The position numbers were made by a program, and so were the translations under genes. A DNA stretch of 14,227 nt from Geminicoccaceae bacterium. Lineage in GTDB: Bacteria; Pseudomonadota; Alphaproteobacteria; Geminicoccales; Geminicoccaceae. Positions 13,131 to 14,227 of the stretch are shown here, in pieces (position 1 is the stretch's first letter; every line of letters starts with the position of its first letter). The notes beneath the pieces were generated by a model that saw only the letters and a program-made list of their open reading frames with translations, was not told the DNA's origin and ran no database searches. The stretch lies in contig JAPJRA010000035.1 in NCBI GenBank assembly GCA_030824835.1, forward strand, positions 1 to 14,227, in the 5' to 3' direction.

Positions 13131-14227
13131 GCGTCGTCATCTTCGCAGGACCGACCCTGACGGCAGCAGCCATCCGGGAACGGCTCGAAGCTGTTGTGCT
13201 GCCCCCGGCGGCAGTGGGTGACGTGGCGCGTGCGGTCCGACGCCAGCCGGTCGCGATCGGGCTGATCGACGGCGTGTTCGAGCGGGTGCTGCCCGTCTGG
13301 CACAAGGAAATCCTCTGGGCCATGTCCCAAGGCGTGCACGTCTTCGGCGCCGCCAGCATGGGCGCCCTGCGAGCGGCCGAGCTGCATCCGTTCGGGATGC
13401 GAGGAATCGGGCGCATCTTTGCTCGGTATCGTAACGGCGAGCTCGAGGCCGACGACGAGGTGGCCGTGCTGCACGGTCCGGCGGAGGTCGGCTTCGCGCC
13501 GGTCACTGAGGCGCTGGTGAACGTGCGGGCGACGCTCGATCGCGCGGTGGCCGAGGGCGTGATCGCCGTCGACGCCGCAGGGAGGCTCGTGGCGCTCGCA
13601 CGCCAGTGTCATTATCGGGAACGGACTTGGGCCGTGCTGCTGGCGCAGGCAGACGCCGGAGAGCTGTCGGCGCCCGTGGCTCGCTTGCGAGCCTGGCTGC
13701 CCGAAGGCCGAGTGGACCTGAAGCGTCTCGACGCCTTGGAGCTGGTGGCCACGATGCGTGAGTTCGTGGCCGCCGGCCCTTCGCCCATGTGCCCCGAATT
13801 TGCCTTTGCATGGACCGATGCATGGGACGCCTTGCATGCGCGGGTCGGCGGCGAGGCGGCGGGAGAGCAGGTCTTGGAGGAGCTGCGGCTGCAGGTGGGC
13901 CAATTTGCCGTGGTGCGCCGTGCGGCACTGTTACGGGTACTGGCGCGGCGTGAGGCGGAGCGGCGAGGCGACGATGTCGAGCCCAGCGCCCGACAGGAGG
14001 CGCGCGAGCGGCTCCGCGCACGGCTGGGCCTGTGGCGCCGGGCGATGATCGACCGCTGGCTGGCCGAGAACGACCTCAGTGACCCGGAGTTCAACGGCCT
14101 GGCCAGCGACGAGGCGCTGTTGGAAGCAGGGACCCTCGCAGGCACAGCGGAGCTGGCGGCCGCCATGCTCGCCGAGCTTCGCGTCACGGGCCAGTATGCG
14201 GCGCTGGCCGGGCGAGCCGCGCCGATT
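13127..14227 (+). CDS. tfuA: TfuA-like protein, 3' end beyond the window
   Basis: ATG at 13127 overlaps the YcaO stop (ATGA, 13127-13130), and the frame stays open through all 367 codons to the right edge. The N-terminal 165 residues match the TfuA-like core: VVIFAGPTL (3-11), HKEILWAMSQGVHVFGAASM (59-78), GALRAAELHPFGMRGIG (79-95) and GELEADDEVAVLHGP (104-118). A further 200 residues, mostly helical and Arg/Glu-rich, follow; such extensions occur in proteobacterial members. TfuA was named for trifolitoxin production in Rhizobium. With YcaO it is required for thioamide formation in methyl-coenzyme M reductase and in some peptides, perhaps by handling sulfide or by activating YcaO. It is the third gene of this operon, and more genes may follow. 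The family call is firm; the biochemical role here is inferred. Confidence 0.93.
   Translation, partial: MSVVIFAGPTLTAAAIRERLEAVVLPPAAVGDVARAVRRQPVAIGLIDGVFERVLPVWHKEILWAMSQGVHVFGAASMGALRAAELHPFGMRGIGRIFARYRNGELEADDEVAVLHGPAEVGFAPVTEALVNVRATLDRAVAEGVIAVDAAGRLVALARQCHYRERTWAVLLAQADAGELSAPVARLRAWLPEGRVDLKRLDALELVATMREFVAAGPSPMCPEFAFAWTDAWDALHARVGGEAAGEQVLEELRLQVGQFAVVRRAALLRVLARREAERRGDDVEPSARQEARERLRARLGLWRRAMIDRWLAENDLSDPEFNGLASDEALLEAGTLAGTAELAAAMLAELRVTGQYAALAGRAAPI

Overview
The window is GC-rich (roughly two thirds G+C by eye). It looks like an alphaproteobacterial chromosome, probably Rhodospirillales-like. That placement is inference, from the PAS_5-like domain, the relic of a polyhydroxyalkanoate synthase, the codon use and the mix of gene families. 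I see no rRNA, tRNA, CRISPR array, intact insertion sequence or phage gene.

Layout, left to right. (1) The 3' end of a GNAT acetyltransferase runs in from the left edge. (2) A non-coding stretch follows; its first part (about 302-651) is a decayed C-terminal fragment of a class I PHA synthase (phaC), with two stop codons, frame changes and internal deletions. (3) An ECF sigma factor and a membrane-anchored anti-sigma factor form a two-gene plus-strand unit (1117-2696). (4) Converging on it is a minus-strand operon of four genes (7394 down to 2706): ABC ATPase, ABC-2 permease, GldG-like auxiliary protein and DUF4340 protein. This is the GldA/GldF/GldG-type transporter arrangement. (5) Also on the minus strand are a secreted FG-GAP/VCBS-type protein with Asp-rich calcium-binding-like loops, an AT-rich regulatory gap of 405 bases with repeated ACCATT motifs, and a PAS-GGDEF diguanylate cyclase. 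(6) Diverging from the cyclase gene across 84 bases is a tightly packed plus-strand operon: a proline-racemase-family enzyme with the Cys/Thr pair of trans-3-hydroxy-L-proline dehydratases, a YcaO protein, and a TfuA-like protein cut by the right edge.

The most interesting part is the last operon. YcaO and TfuA together are known to form backbone thioamides, in archaeal methyl-coenzyme M reductase and in some ribosomally made peptides. The three genes overlap (26 and 4 bases), so they are almost certainly co-translated. This suggests a peptide- or protein-modifying system in which a proline-racemase-fold enzyme is a dedicated partner or supplier. No convincing precursor peptide lies inside the window; if one exists it is beyond the right edge or elsewhere in the genome.
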